Assembly: GCF_016724845.1 (NCBI RefSeq)
Contig: NZ_CP068082.1
Coordinates: 3,038,001 to 3,102,000, forward strand
Direction of reading: 5' to 3'
Length of the DNA stretch: 64,000 bases
DNA from: Sphingobacterium spiritivorum
Lineage (GTDB): Bacteria > Bacteroidota > Bacteroidia > Sphingobacteriales > Sphingobacteriaceae
The position numbers were made by a program, and so were the translations under genes. Under the pieces are notes generated by a model that was not told the DNA's origin, did not search any database, and saw only the letters and a program-made list of their open reading frames with translations. Position 1 is the first letter of the stretch. Each line of letters starts with the position of its first letter. This document shows, piece by piece, positions 45,717 through 54,827 of this stretch.

Positions 45717-46702
45717 TGAAGATTAAGATCACAATATGGTTCCTGCTGTTGTATACAGCAGTGTTTGCGCAGCAACCTCTGAAACTCACGGTAGCACAGC
45801 AGGGGACGGCTGATTTCAGAACTATACAGGAAGCCGTTTATGCAGTAAGAGATCATTTTGAACAACCTGTACAGATATTAGTAAGGAACGGCATTTATCG
45901 TGAGAAATTGATTATTCCGGCGTGGAAGCGTTATATCCATATCGTGGGAGAGAGCAGAGAAGGAACGATTATCCAGTATGATGACTTTTCAGGAAAGGAC
46001 AATCCTGATAAGACAAAAGGTCTTGATAAGATAAATACTTACCTGTCTTATACAGTTCTGGTACAGGGTAATGATACGAGACTGGAAAATCTGACCGTTG
46101 AAAATACAGCGGGGCCTGTAGGTCAGGCTGTGGCTTTACACCTGGAAGCGGATAGGGTAGTTGTCAAAAACTGCAATGTATCAGGCTGGCAGGATACTTT
46201 TTATCTGGCGAAAGATGGTACCCGAAATTATGTAGAGGACTGCTATATCTCCGGATCGACCGATTTTATTTTTGGGGCTGCCACTGCCTTTTTTAAAAAC
46301 TGCGTTATCGAGAGCCGGAGCAATTCATATATCACTGCTGCATCTACGACCCAACAATCGGCATTTGGATTTATATTTCAAGATTGTAAACTGATAACCA
46401 AAGATAAAGCGGTAACTAAAGTGTATCTGGGCAGACCATGGCGACCTTATGCCAAAACAGTGTTTATCCGTTGTGAACTGGGGGAGCATATAACAGCTAA
46501 AGGCTGGGATCCCTGGGACGGAGATAAAATGTTTCCGGACAAACATAAGACAGCCACTTACATCGAGGTGGCTAATTATGGTGCCGGCGCCGCAGATCTT
46601 ACGGGACGTGTAACATGGAGCCGGCAATGGAGGAAGTACAATAATAAGGATTATGCTCTCCAAAAAGTTTTCGGGGACTGGAATCCATTGAAAAATCAAT
46701 AA
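45716..46702 (+). CDS. Pectin methylesterase, CE8 (second copy)
   Basis: 328 residues with a signal peptide (1-19). The CE8 active site is intact: Gln137 in GQAVAL, Asp160 in GWQDTFY, Asp183 in GSTDFIFGAAT and Arg240 in LGRPWRPY. It is a diverged paralogue of the CE8 gene on the other side of the divergent promoter. I chose the ATG at 45716, which shares its A with the GH43 stop and begins the signal peptide; a longer frame from 45614 lies inside GH43. Confidence 0.95.
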   Translation: MKIKITIWFLLLYTAVFAQQPLKLTVAQQGTADFRTIQEAVYAVRDHFEQPVQILVRNGIYREKLIIPAWKRYIHIVGESREGTIIQYDDFSGKDNPDKTKGLDKINTYLSYTVLVQGNDTRLENLTVENTAGPVGQAVALHLEADRVVVKNCNVSGWQDTFYLAKDGTRNYVEDCYISGSTDFIFGAATAFFKNCVIESRSNSYITAASTTQQSAFGFIFQDCKLITKDKAVTKVYLGRPWRPYAKTVFIRCELGEHITAKGWDPWDGDKMFPDKHKTATYIEVANYGAGAADLTGRVTWSRQWRKYNNKDYALQKVFGDWNPLKNQ

Positions 46703-46705
46703 GAA

Positions 46706-47635
46706 ATGCTATTCGATATGAAGTATATACGTAGTTTCTTTATTCTTCTGTTTATTCTGCTGACAGCTGCTGTATCAGCTCAATCTAATTTTCCGCGTGA
46801 TACCAGTTTTACACTTAACAGCGCTTATCAGAAGGATCGGAAAAAATTTCCGGATATCCGAACAGTTACCGAATATAAAGGAGACGATATCCGGACTCAA
46901 AAAAATATTCTTTACAAAGAAATAGGAGACAGAAAACTTCTGTTGGATATATATGCTCCTGCTAAACAAGATCGGAAATATCCTTGTGTCATTATGATTC
47001 ACGGCGGAGGCTGGCGTTCGGGTGATAAGGATATGATGGCCGGCTTTGCTTCTAACCTTTCTCTTCGGGGATATGTGGTGCTCAGTGTCGGGTACAGATT
47101 ATCTCTGGAGGCAAAGTATCCTGCAGCAGTGCATGATTTGGAAGATGCGATTGTATGGGCCCGGAAGCATGCAGATCAATACCAGATTGATAAACGAAAA
47201 ATAGTAACACTGGGTACGTCTTCAGGCGGTCAGCTTGCCAGCCTGCTGGGAACCAATACTTATTCAGACAGACGCAAGCAGGTTCAGGCGACTGTAAATA
47301 TAGACGGTATATTAGCCTTTCATCATCCCGAATCTGCGGAAGGTGAAGTCGCTGCCTTATGGCTGGGAGGTAAATATGAAGAGGTCCCTAAAATTTGGGA
47401 ACAGGCTTCAGCCCTGTATCAGGTCAGTAAAAGAACCGCTCCTGTCTTATTCCTGAACAGCTCATTTCCCCGGTTTCATGCCGGAAGGGATGATATGATC
47501 CTGAAGCTGAAAAAGTATGGGACAGATACGGAAGTCTGTACTTTTGATCCTTCGCCCCATACTTTTTGGTTTTATGAGCCCTGGTTTACTCCAATGCTGG
47601 AAAAAATAGATCACTTTCTGAATCGGGTATTGTAG
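46706..47635 (+). CDS. Secreted alpha/beta hydrolase, probable carbohydrate esterase
   Basis: 309 residues (305 if it begins at the second ATG, 46718, which better fits the signal peptide). It shows HGGGWRSGDK (oxyanion hole), the nucleophile Ser172 in GTSSGGQ, an Asp in the late region and His in SPHTFWFYEP. This is the BD-FAE/acetylesterase type of hydrolase. Located 3 bases after the second CE8 gene, it may remove acetyl or feruloyl groups from pectin. Specificity is an inference from context. Confidence 0.9.
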   Translation: MLFDMKYIRSFFILLFILLTAAVSAQSNFPRDTSFTLNSAYQKDRKKFPDIRTVTEYKGDDIRTQKNILYKEIGDRKLLLDIYAPAKQDRKYPCVIMIHGGGWRSGDKDMMAGFASNLSLRGYVVLSVGYRLSLEAKYPAAVHDLEDAIVWARKHADQYQIDKRKIVTLGTSSGGQLASLLGTNTYSDRRKQVQATVNIDGILAFHHPESAEGEVAALWLGGKYEEVPKIWEQASALYQVSKRTAPVLFLNSSFPRFHAGRDDMILKLKKYGTDTEVCTFDPSPHTFWFYEPWFTPMLEKIDHFLNRVL

Positions 47636-47655
47636 ATCTATACGTCGCCGGAAGG

Positions 47656-47949
47656 TTAGCCCTGTTCCAGACTTCTCATTTTTGCCTGTAGCAGACGTAA
47701 TTCTTCCTGCAGACGTTCTACCTTCTGCAACAAATGGTGTGCGACTTCTATTCCTTGCGGATTGACATCCAGATCATAATATAAGGCCGCAAATCGTTCC
47801 AGATTTCTCAACTCATCCTCATCCACATATTCCACATTCTGCTCTACAGTGATATGGATCAATTCGCTTTCCCTCAGTATCTGAATAAAAGATGCCTCCA
47901 CCTTTCTGGAATGACAAAAGTCTATTATTTTAATTTTTGTAGTTTCCAT
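47656..47949 (-). CDS. cbpM: Chaperone modulator CbpM-like
   Basis: About 97 residues, a small MerR-like helical protein with a final coiled coil (LLQKVERLQEELRLLQ). In E. coli CbpM binds the J domain of CbpA and inhibits its co-chaperone and DNA-binding activity. The gene begins 3 bases after the CbpA gene ends, which is the usual arrangement and the main support. The ATG at 47949 is preferred to the GTG one codon earlier. Confidence 0.9.
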   Translation of the reverse strand: METTKIKIIDFCHSRKVEASFIQILRESELIHITVEQNVEYVDEDELRNLERFAALYYDLDVNPQGIEVAHHLLQKVERLQEELRLLQAKMRSLEQG

Positions 47950-47952
47950 CAC

Positions 47953-48867
47953 TTACTTTTTTAGTTCAGCTAATTGTTTGAATAATGCTTTCTCTTCTTC
48001 AGAGAGCTGTGTCGGGATTTGTACATTGATTGTAACATACAGATCTCCGAACTGATCCTCTTTTCTATAGATGGGAAATCCTTTTCCCTTTAAGCGCATC
48101 TTAGCTCCATTCTGCGTTTCGGGTTTGATTTTAAGTTTAACCTTACCACCAAAGGTGTCCAGTGTCGCTTCTCCGCCTAAAACAGCGGTATAAAGATCGA
48201 TATCCAGATTAGTATACAGGTCATTTCCTTCTCTTCTGAACCGTTGATCCTTATCAATAGTAAAAGTAATATAGAGGTCTCCTTTAGGTCCTCCGTTTAT
48301 TCCTTCGCTGCCGTGTCCTTTTAATTTTATCTTCTGCCCGTCTTCTACACCAGCGTGGATCGTGATCCGGATATTCTGCCCGTTGACCGTAAAAGTCTGC
48401 TGATGCGTAGTATAAGCTTGTTGTAAGGTGAGATGCAGTTCCGCATTAAAATCCTGGCCTTTGAATGTACTTTGTCTTCCTCCTCCACGACGGCTTCCAA
48501 ACATCTGCTCGAAAAAATCGGAGAACTGACTGTCATCAAAATTTCCGGAGTATGCATTTGGATCTGTACCTGCTCCTGCAAATGGGTTCCCTCCTCCCGG
48601 GTTTCGTCTGTATTGCTGTTGTGCCTGCTCATACTCTTCCCCGTGTTTCCAGTTTTCTCCGTACTGATCGTATTTTTTACGTTTTTCGGGATCTGTAAGT
48701 ACCTCATTTGCTTCATTGATTTCCTGAAATTTTTGTTTTGCTGTTTCATCATTCGGATTGAGATCCGGATGATATTTCCGGGCAAGTTTTCGGTAAGCCT
48801 TTTTTACATCATCCTGAGAAGCGGACTTATCCAGCCCCAATATGTTATAATAATCTACAAATGCCAT
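47953..48867 (-). CDS. cbpA: DnaJ-type co-chaperone CbpA
   Basis: 304 residues. An N-terminal J domain with the HPD motif at 33-35 ([10 protein letters not shown]) is followed by a Gly/Phe-rich linker (about 75-130) and the two C-terminal beta-sandwich substrate domains of DnaJ. The cysteine-rich zinc-finger region of true DnaJ is absent, which identifies the CbpA type. It would stimulate DnaK ATP hydrolysis. It is in a unit with its modulator cbpM. Confidence 0.95.
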   Translation of the reverse strand: MAFVDYYNILGLDKSASQDDVKKAYRKLARKYHPDLNPNDETAKQKFQEINEANEVLTDPEKRKKYDQYGENWKHGEEYEQAQQQYRRNPGGGNPFAGAGTDPNAYSGNFDDSQFSDFFEQMFGSRRGGGRQSTFKGQDFNAELHLTLQQAYTTHQQTFTVNGQNIRITIHAGVEDGQKIKLKGHGSEGINGGPKGDLYITFTIDKDQRFRREGNDLYTNLDIDLYTAVLGGEATLDTFGGKVKLKIKPETQNGAKMRLKGKGFPIYRKEDQFGDLYVTINVQIPTQLSEEEKALFKQLAELKK

Positions 48868-48924
48868 TTTAAATATTGCTTTAGATCACGTGTTTATTTG
48901 AAAACATACAATTTACAGAAAGGT

Positions 48925-51615
48925 TTAATCTTTTACCTTTATCAGATTAAATTTATGTACATATCCCAGTAAAAAATACTGACGTAAGACAATTGAATTT
49001 ACATAATAGGTTGTATTCCCCTGTACACCCCAATAATTACTGTTATTTTGATTGAGTATGTCAAAACCCGATAATTTGATCTGGGACTGGCTATTTATAT
49101 TATAGAAAACTGAAGCATTCAGAATATTAAAATTTTGTCTTGCATTCAGACCGCTGGCTCTGTTTTCGAGAGAATAGCTGGATTCGAGAGAGAATCCTTT
49201 TATCGGATTAATATTTAAGCCCATTCCGAAAGTATGTGTCTTGTACTGACTTTCAATAAAATCCGGATTATCTTTGACTGTATTAAAATTTCGGTTGGTA
49301 GAGAAAGTATATTTAGGGGATATGCCGATCAGATTGTTCCACATGAAAGATAATTCCTGTGTGAAGGTACTGGACCAGGTCGTAGATTTATTAGCAATAT
49401 CATTGATGGTGGAGTAATTCTGATAGCTGTAACTATTCGAGTTTTGAGAAAAGTACAGTTGCCATTTTTTGCCGGTCAGTATATTATAGCGCAGGTAGAA
49501 AGAAGCATTGGCACTGCTGACTTTACCGGACTGAAATGCCTGCATGGTATAGTGTCCAGTTTCATTCTCTCTCCAGCTTTTGTACCCAACGCTTCTGTTC
49601 TTAAAGTTAAATCCGCCATTGATTCCCATTTGATACTTCTGTGCATATTTATTGTAGCTTAATCTGAAATCCTGGCGTTCGATATTATCGAAATCAAGAG
49701 AAGGCAACACGGTATACAGCGGGTCCTGATCCCTGCGCTGGACGACAATTTGTTGTGTCTCCGGACCTTCCAGATCTTTAGCCCATGATAGTTCCAGTTC
49801 TTTATACCGTACAGAAATATTAGGCAACCAATAGCTCTGTTTTTTATTGATATCCGGTGCTATTTCCAGGAAGTCAAAATAATTCTTCTTGGTCTGATAA
49901 GCTGTCCCGAAATTAACGGATAACTTATCTACAGGCTTCCAATAGAACTTTACTCCCGAAATATAATCCTGATCCCTGTATCTGTAACTGTTTTCCAGTT
50001 CCGTAGCCCGTATCGTACCGGTGTTATCTTTATTGAGCAGCAGTGATTCCATAGAGCGGTTACCGGAAGTGTTAAAGGTGAAGTAAAGTTCAAAATTGAG
50101 CTTTTTTATAGTCTTATTGCCATAATTAAAGGAGTTTCCGAAGGTATTAGATCTTTTTTTCGCATTCATATTCTGCCATATGTTGCGTGCAGACCCATCA
50201 TTCTGTTTGTATATAAGAGCGATTTGCTCATTGATATTATCATTTTGACCACTATTGATGTTGAGATTATTTCTGAATGAAACAACATGATTTGGTGTTA
50301 TTTGCTTTTCAATAAAAAATCCATGTTCATAGGTCAGTTGTTTCTGATCTCTGTTACTATTGTTTTCACTTCTGTTGAGCATAGCAGATTCCGTGCTGTT
50401 TTCTCCGATACTGCTATTCTTGTTTTTAGTGTTTTCTAATTGCAGACGAGGGGTAAACTCAAAATATGCCGTTGTGTCAAAACGATGCCGAAGCAAGGTC
50501 TTGATATTGTGTTTCCATGCTTTGCTTTGGGCGTCAGAGAAATATGTGCCTAATTGCTTCTCTCCGTCATAAAGCGAGGTGCTGCTATTCCTGTTTTCAC
50601 TGTCATTATTGTTGTAGGAAAGCATATACATGAGATTGAGTTTGGTTTTCTTTCCCCAGTCATTATTGAGATTGAATCCACCTGCAACATCATTGCCGAT
50701 CCCCCAGTAATTCCTTCCCCCGAAATTATCAAACCCGTAGTTCTCTGCTCTTCCAAGTCCTGCATGCTGCTGGAGTTCGCCATAGTCAAAACTTTGTCTG
50801 TTGATGTTATTACCGAATCCTATAAAACTCAATTGTAAGGTATCTCTGAAGGTATTAAACAGGCCTCCGGCCTCATATCGCTTGCGGGTACCGCCACTGC
50901 CATAAACTTTTCCAAAATCTGCTTTCAGAAAATCTTTTTTAAACTTAAGATTGATCGTTACAGGAAGGTGTTCTTCATTTTCAACAATTCGCTTTGATTC
51001 TCCTTTATCTCTGTATACCTGTACCGTTTTGATAAGAGAAGCATCCAGATTTCGGGTAGCGATTTTTAAATCCGTAGCAAAAAAATCTTTTCCATTCACT
51101 TTGACTGAAGATACCTCTTTTCCCTGATAATAGATCGTGCCATCCATATTGACCTGAAGTCCCGGCAGCTGTTTCAGTAATTCTTCCACGTTTGCATTGG
51201 GTCTGGTTTTAAAGTAAGCTGTGTTATATTCCAGCGTGTCTTTTGACATCCGGATAGGAGGGGCACTTGTGATACTGACTTCTTCCAGCATGTTTTCAGA
51301 TAGTTTGAGAACGCCCATATTTTTTGTTTCATGATCCTTAAGAGATAAAGTCTGCTGAAAAGGTTGTCCGGATATGTGCGAAATATAGAGTAGAAGCTCC
51401 CTTTCCACGGGAAGCTTTACGAGACGGAAATTACCCTTTTCATCAGTCAGTGTATAAGAAACTACAGTTGAATCTTTTTTGTTAAGAACACTTACAGTGG
51501 CTTTTTCTAAAACTTTGTTTTCGGGATTGTGTACAGTACCCGAAATTAATCCGGAAGATTGAGCAAAGGAAAACTGATACATAAGCATGAAAAGCCCGAG
51601 TAGCACTAATTTCAT
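48925..51615 (-). CDS. Outer membrane beta-barrel protein of the TonB-receptor fold
   Basis: 896 residues. Signal peptide (ending SFAQ, 19), a carboxypeptidase-regulatory-like domain (about 22-110, SGLISGTVHNPENKVL), a plug-like domain with LLKQLPGLQVNMDGTIYYQGKEV, and a long barrel. It belongs to the outer membrane beta-barrel family common in Bacteroidota, unlike classic SusC, and no SusD follows. The substrate is unknown. It ends 57 bases before the cbpA start, on the same strand, so cbpA-cbpM might be read partly from it. Confidence 0.9.
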   Translation of the reverse strand: MKLVLLGLFMLMYQFSFAQSSGLISGTVHNPENKVLEKATVSVLNKKDSTVVSYTLTDEKGNFRLVKLPVERELLLYISHISGQPFQQTLSLKDHETKNMGVLKLSENMLEEVSITSAPPIRMSKDTLEYNTAYFKTRPNANVEELLKQLPGLQVNMDGTIYYQGKEVSSVKVNGKDFFATDLKIATRNLDASLIKTVQVYRDKGESKRIVENEEHLPVTINLKFKKDFLKADFGKVYGSGGTRKRYEAGGLFNTFRDTLQLSFIGFGNNINRQSFDYGELQQHAGLGRAENYGFDNFGGRNYWGIGNDVAGGFNLNNDWGKKTKLNLMYMLSYNNNDSENRNSSTSLYDGEKQLGTYFSDAQSKAWKHNIKTLLRHRFDTTAYFEFTPRLQLENTKNKNSSIGENSTESAMLNRSENNSNRDQKQLTYEHGFFIEKQITPNHVVSFRNNLNINSGQNDNINEQIALIYKQNDGSARNIWQNMNAKKRSNTFGNSFNYGNKTIKKLNFELYFTFNTSGNRSMESLLLNKDNTGTIRATELENSYRYRDQDYISGVKFYWKPVDKLSVNFGTAYQTKKNYFDFLEIAPDINKKQSYWLPNISVRYKELELSWAKDLEGPETQQIVVQRRDQDPLYTVLPSLDFDNIERQDFRLSYNKYAQKYQMGINGGFNFKNRSVGYKSWRENETGHYTMQAFQSGKVSSANASFYLRYNILTGKKWQLYFSQNSNSYSYQNYSTINDIANKSTTWSSTFTQELSFMWNNLIGISPKYTFSTNRNFNTVKDNPDFIESQYKTHTFGMGLNINPIKGFSLESSYSLENRASGLNARQNFNILNASVFYNINSQSQIKLSGFDILNQNNSNYWGVQGNTTYYVNSIVLRQYFLLGYVHKFNLIKVKD

Positions 51616-51743
51616 AAAGGGTTTATTGATTATGCTACAATAATATTAAAATATATTTAACGGGATAATTAATAAATGTTAATTAACAATTATTAACTAA
51701 TTGGGAGGATATATTTGTTTCCCTAAAGCCAATTCACACTGCA

Positions 51744-51778
51744 AAAAAGCCTTTTCCGTAATCCGGAAAAGGCTTTTT
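51744..51778 (-). terminator. Terminator of the M28 peptidase gene
   Basis: Arms AAAAAGCCTTTTCCG (51744-51758) and CGGAAAAGGCTTTTT (51764-51778) with a 5-base loop. The A run at the left becomes a T run after the hairpin on the minus strand, 27 bases past the stop. Confidence 0.9.
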
Positions 51779-51804
51779 ACAACTTAGTTAAGAAGTAGAA
51801 TTTT

Positions 51805-53373
51805 TTATTCTTTATTACTGTCTACGACAAGTCTTTTATCCCGGTTGGCAATTTCCCAGGCGGTGTAAAAGGCTAATTTTTCACGTTTGGCCATCATCGG
51901 AAAATCTATCTTTTCAATGGTGTCTTCTGGGGTATGATAGTGAGGATGTAATCCTGAGAAATAGAAAATAACCGGGATTTTGTGTTTGGCAAAATTATAT
52001 TGATCCGACCGGTAATAGATGCGCAAAGGATCTTTTGGATCATCATACATATAATCCAGTTCCATCTTTGTGAAATCATCATTAGCTTTCTTATTGATTG
52101 CATGTAGTTCGGAACTTAATTTATCTGATCCGATAACATGTATATAATTGTGATTTCCATTCAGGTGTTTATCATCAATACGGCCTATCATATCCATATT
52201 CAGGCAGACAACAGTATTGGATAGGGGATATACAGGATTCTCCGAGTAGTACTCAGATCCAAGGAGACCTTTTTCTTCTGCTGCAAAAGCAATAAATAGG
52301 ATACTCCGGCGTGGGCCATGACCATCAGCCTTAGCCTGAGCAAAGGCGCGGGCAAGATCCAGTACTCCGGTCGTGCCGGATCCGTTATCATCAGCACCCG
52401 GAAAAATAGTTCCGTTCTCATCGATCCCGTCATGATCATAGTGACCTGATAAGACCACTATTTCTTCTTTCAGATCTGTACCTTCCAGTAGTCCTAATAC
52501 ATTTGCGTCATTAAGCATCTCTTCTGTGATCCCATATTCTGCATTAAACTTTACGGGAATCAGGGTAGATTGTACGCTGTTATTTTCTTTAAATTTTTGA
52601 AAAGATATGTTCTTTACCTGAAGAATATCATTTGCAATCGCAGGGGTAATAAAAGCGACTGCAGGGGTTACTGAAGTCTGCTTTTCAGCTTCTTCCTTAT
52701 CCTTTTGCAATTCATAAGAGCCTCCTGTCAATCTTCCTGCCATTCTTTTCAGCATGAGTTCGGTTGTGACTGAAGCTGCCAGAATTAACTTTGGATTCTT
52801 TTTCATCAGATGTTGCAGCTTTTTATTTCTGGAAGTACTCCACTCTGATTTCTTAGAAGTACCCGTGATCAGGGAATTTCCATTTTTATCTGTAGGTTCA
52901 TCGTCTGTAATCAGTAAAACTACTTTATTGCTGACATCTATATTTGCGTAATCGTTGTATTTTGAATCTTCAATACCATAACCTACAAATACGATGTCTT
53001 CAGTCTTTATAACCGTCTTTTCATTATCCCCCAGAATAAAAAAGTCTTTTCCGTTTTTGAAATCCTTACTTCCTACAGTAAACTGATTGACTTCAAAACG
53101 TCTGTTTTTAAGATTTATTTTTTGGAAATACCCGGATTGCGGAGCTTTCAGTCCTAATCTTTTAAATTCAGCTGCAATGTATTGAGCTGCTTTTTCGCCA
53201 CCTTTCTGTCCGGTACCGCGACCTTCGTATTCTTTAGATGATAAAATAGTAAGATGTTTTTTTGCGCTCTCCTCATTCAGCATTTCAGCGTATTTTTTCT
53301 GAACAGGCTCCTGTGCAAAAGCACAGCTGTATAACCAAGGCAGAACACTCAGAAGTATTAGTAGTTTTTTCAT
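51805..53373 (-). CDS. Secreted M28 family zinc aminopeptidase with PA domain
   Basis: 522 residues; signal peptide ending AFAQ (20). The M28 core has the two-zinc ligands in SGHYDHDG, GADDNGSGT, AAEEKGLLGSEYY, NMDMIGR and the late His of HPHYHTPEDT. A protease-associated (PA) domain is inserted between about residues 110 and 270. It would release N-terminal amino acids or dipeptides from peptides in the periplasm or medium. It is 54 bases downstream of rpiB, with a hairpin between them. Confidence 0.93.
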   Translation of the reverse strand: MKKLLILLSVLPWLYSCAFAQEPVQKKYAEMLNEESAKKHLTILSSKEYEGRGTGQKGGEKAAQYIAAEFKRLGLKAPQSGYFQKINLKNRRFEVNQFTVGSKDFKNGKDFFILGDNEKTVIKTEDIVFVGYGIEDSKYNDYANIDVSNKVVLLITDDEPTDKNGNSLITGTSKKSEWSTSRNKKLQHLMKKNPKLILAASVTTELMLKRMAGRLTGGSYELQKDKEEAEKQTSVTPAVAFITPAIANDILQVKNISFQKFKENNSVQSTLIPVKFNAEYGITEEMLNDANVLGLLEGTDLKEEIVVLSGHYDHDGIDENGTIFPGADDNGSGTTGVLDLARAFAQAKADGHGPRRSILFIAFAAEEKGLLGSEYYSENPVYPLSNTVVCLNMDMIGRIDDKHLNGNHNYIHVIGSDKLSSELHAINKKANDDFTKMELDYMYDDPKDPLRIYYRSDQYNFAKHKIPVIFYFSGLHPHYHTPEDTIEKIDFPMMAKREKLAFYTAWEIANRDKRLVVDSNKE

Positions 53374-53394
53374 CAGAAAATAGGTTTACTAAAT

Positions 53395-53415
53395 AGGGTA
53401 GCGATGAGCTACCCT
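53395..53415 (-). terminator. Terminator-like hairpin between rpiB and the M28 gene
   Basis: Perfect arms AGGGTAGC (53395-53402) and GCTACCCT (53408-53415) with loop GATGA, 13 bases past the rpiB stop. The T run after it is poor, so read-through into the M28 gene is likely. Confidence 0.5.
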
Positions 53416-53427
53416 GAAATGTTATAA

Positions 53428-53868
53428 TTAACAAGAGATCTTATTGACGCGGTTAGCGTGACGGCCGCCTTCAAAATCTGTAGTCATAAATGTTTTGACG
53501 ATTGCTTTTGCCAGATCCGGACTAATGAAACGTGCAGGAATACATACAATATTCGCATCATTGTGCTGACGGGCTAATGCTGCAATTTCTTCGAGCCAGC
53601 ATATTGCCGCACGAATATCCTGATGCTTATTGGCTGTGATCGCTACACCGTTGGCACTACCACAGATAAGTATACCTTTGTCAAACTCCTTGCTCTCCAC
53701 AGCGGAAGCTACAGGATGTGCAAAATCCGGATAATCTACAGAATCTGTAGAATATGTTCCAAAATCTTTTACTTCATAACCCAGCTCCTGCAGAAAGGGG
53801 ATCAGTTCTTTTTTGTAATCAAATCCTGCGTGATCGCCTCCGATAGCGATGGTTTTTACTGAACTCAT
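53428..53868 (-). CDS. rpiB: Ribose 5-phosphate isomerase B
   Basis: 146 residues; interconverts ribose 5-phosphate and ribulose 5-phosphate. The N-terminal IAIGGDHAGFDYK and the CGSANGVAI motif with the active-site Cys are conserved, and the HNDANIVCIPAR segment follows. Five bases separate it from tatC, so the two are co-transcribed; there is no functional link between them that I can see. Confidence 0.96.
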   Translation of the reverse strand: MSSVKTIAIGGDHAGFDYKKELIPFLQELGYEVKDFGTYSTDSVDYPDFAHPVASAVESKEFDKGILICGSANGVAITANKHQDIRAAICWLEEIAALARQHNDANIVCIPARFISPDLAKAIVKTFMTTDFEGGRHANRVNKISC

Positions 53869-53873
53869 ATTCT

Positions 53874-54752
53874 CTATTTATTGCTATAAAATTCTTTTTC
53901 TTTCGCAGCTCTTGCCTTCTTTACATTCGCGGATACCATGATACTGATCTCATAAAGAATAAACATCGGCGCACTCACTGTAAGCATAGTAATGACATCT
54001 GCACTAGGTGTAATCACGGCCGCAATTACCAGAATGATAACGACAGCGTATCTTCTGCTCGCCCGCATAAATTCGGGTGTCATCAATCCGATCTTGGATA
54101 AAATGAAAATCAGGATTGGTAATAAAAATACTATTCCACAACCTAAAGATAGGGTCGCAATAGTAGACAGGTAAGAGTCAATGGTAATCTGATTGGTGAT
54201 CTCTTCACTTAACGATACGTTAGAGAGAAAATTTACCGAAAGCGGAACAACGATATAGTATCCGAAGAGCACTCCTAATGCAAACAGGATAGTCGCATAG
54301 AAGACAAATCCTCTTGCTGAGCGCTTTTCTATATCCGTCAGCGCCGGTTTGACGAACAACCATACTTCAAAAAGAAGATATGGGAATCCTAAGGCAACAG
54401 CTGTAATCAGACAAGAATTAATCTGTAGCATAAACTGGCCTGCCATCTCGGTATTGATAATATTGAATGGGATCCTCTCCACACAAAAACCATCAATATG
54501 TAGTAATTCACCAACTTTACACATCATTCTGTATGTCCAGAAATCAAGCTTTTTAGGGCCCATAATAATTTCATTGAACACATAGTCATAGAAGGTGAAA
54601 GCTAATGTCGCAAATACTGCTACGGCTAATACAGAGCGGATGATATGCCATCTTAAGACCTCTAAATGGTCAAAAAAGGACATTTCTCCTTCAATATTCT
54701 TTCCTTTATCTTTAATAGCTTGAACCAGGCTTGATTTAGTCATTTTACTCAT
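53874..54752 (-). CDS. tatC: Twin-arginine translocase subunit TatC
   Basis: 292 residues with six membrane helices. It starts with the cytoplasmic MSFFDHLEVLRWHIIRS motif that contacts the twin-arginine signal, and FPYLLFEVWLFVKPALT is the conserved first loop and second helix. There is an insertion of about 30 residues in the first periplasmic loop (KLDFWTYRMMCKV) common in Bacteroidota. With TatA it exports folded proteins such as the Tat lipoprotein at 12518. tatA is not in the window. Confidence 0.96.
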   Translation of the reverse strand: MSKMTKSSLVQAIKDKGKNIEGEMSFFDHLEVLRWHIIRSVLAVAVFATLAFTFYDYVFNEIIMGPKKLDFWTYRMMCKVGELLHIDGFCVERIPFNIINTEMAGQFMLQINSCLITAVALGFPYLLFEVWLFVKPALTDIEKRSARGFVFYATILFALGVLFGYYIVVPLSVNFLSNVSLSEEITNQITIDSYLSTIATLSLGCGIVFLLPILIFILSKIGLMTPEFMRASRRYAVVIILVIAAVITPSADVITMLTVSAPMFILYEISIMVSANVKKARAAKEKEFYSNK

Positions 54753-54772
54753 AATACATGATCGCGAAAAAC

Positions 54773-54808
54773 AAAAATACCATTCTTATTGGTAAGAATG
54801 GTATTTTT
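54773..54808 (-). terminator. Terminator of accC
   Basis: Arms ATACCATTCTTA (54777-54788) and TAAGAATGGTAT (54793-54804) with loop TTGG; A5 to the left becomes T5 on the minus strand. It lies 24 bases past the accC stop and just before tatC. Confidence 0.85.
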
Positions 54809-54827
54809 TGCTTCTGTAAAAGAAATT

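Larger units (their letters stand above)
20830..47635. other. Pectin utilisation locus
   Basis: A continuous block that holds the LacI-type regulator, a SusC/SusD import pair, surface lipoprotein, CE8 (two), CE12, GH28, GH43, GH105, PL10, a hexuronate transporter and the enzymes from galacturonate to 3-phosphoglycerate. It has a plus arm (21069-28537), a minus arm (43833 down to 28618) and a second plus arm (44070-47635). Three LacI-type palindromes tie the arms together. The regulator gene itself starts at 20830 and runs left to 19820. Confidence 0.9.

Noticed and set aside
51710..51717. TATATTTG, a full -7 box on the plus strand
   Set aside because: No plus-strand gene follows; the next structure is the terminator of the minus-strand M28 gene, so a chance match in A+T-rich DNA is more likely.
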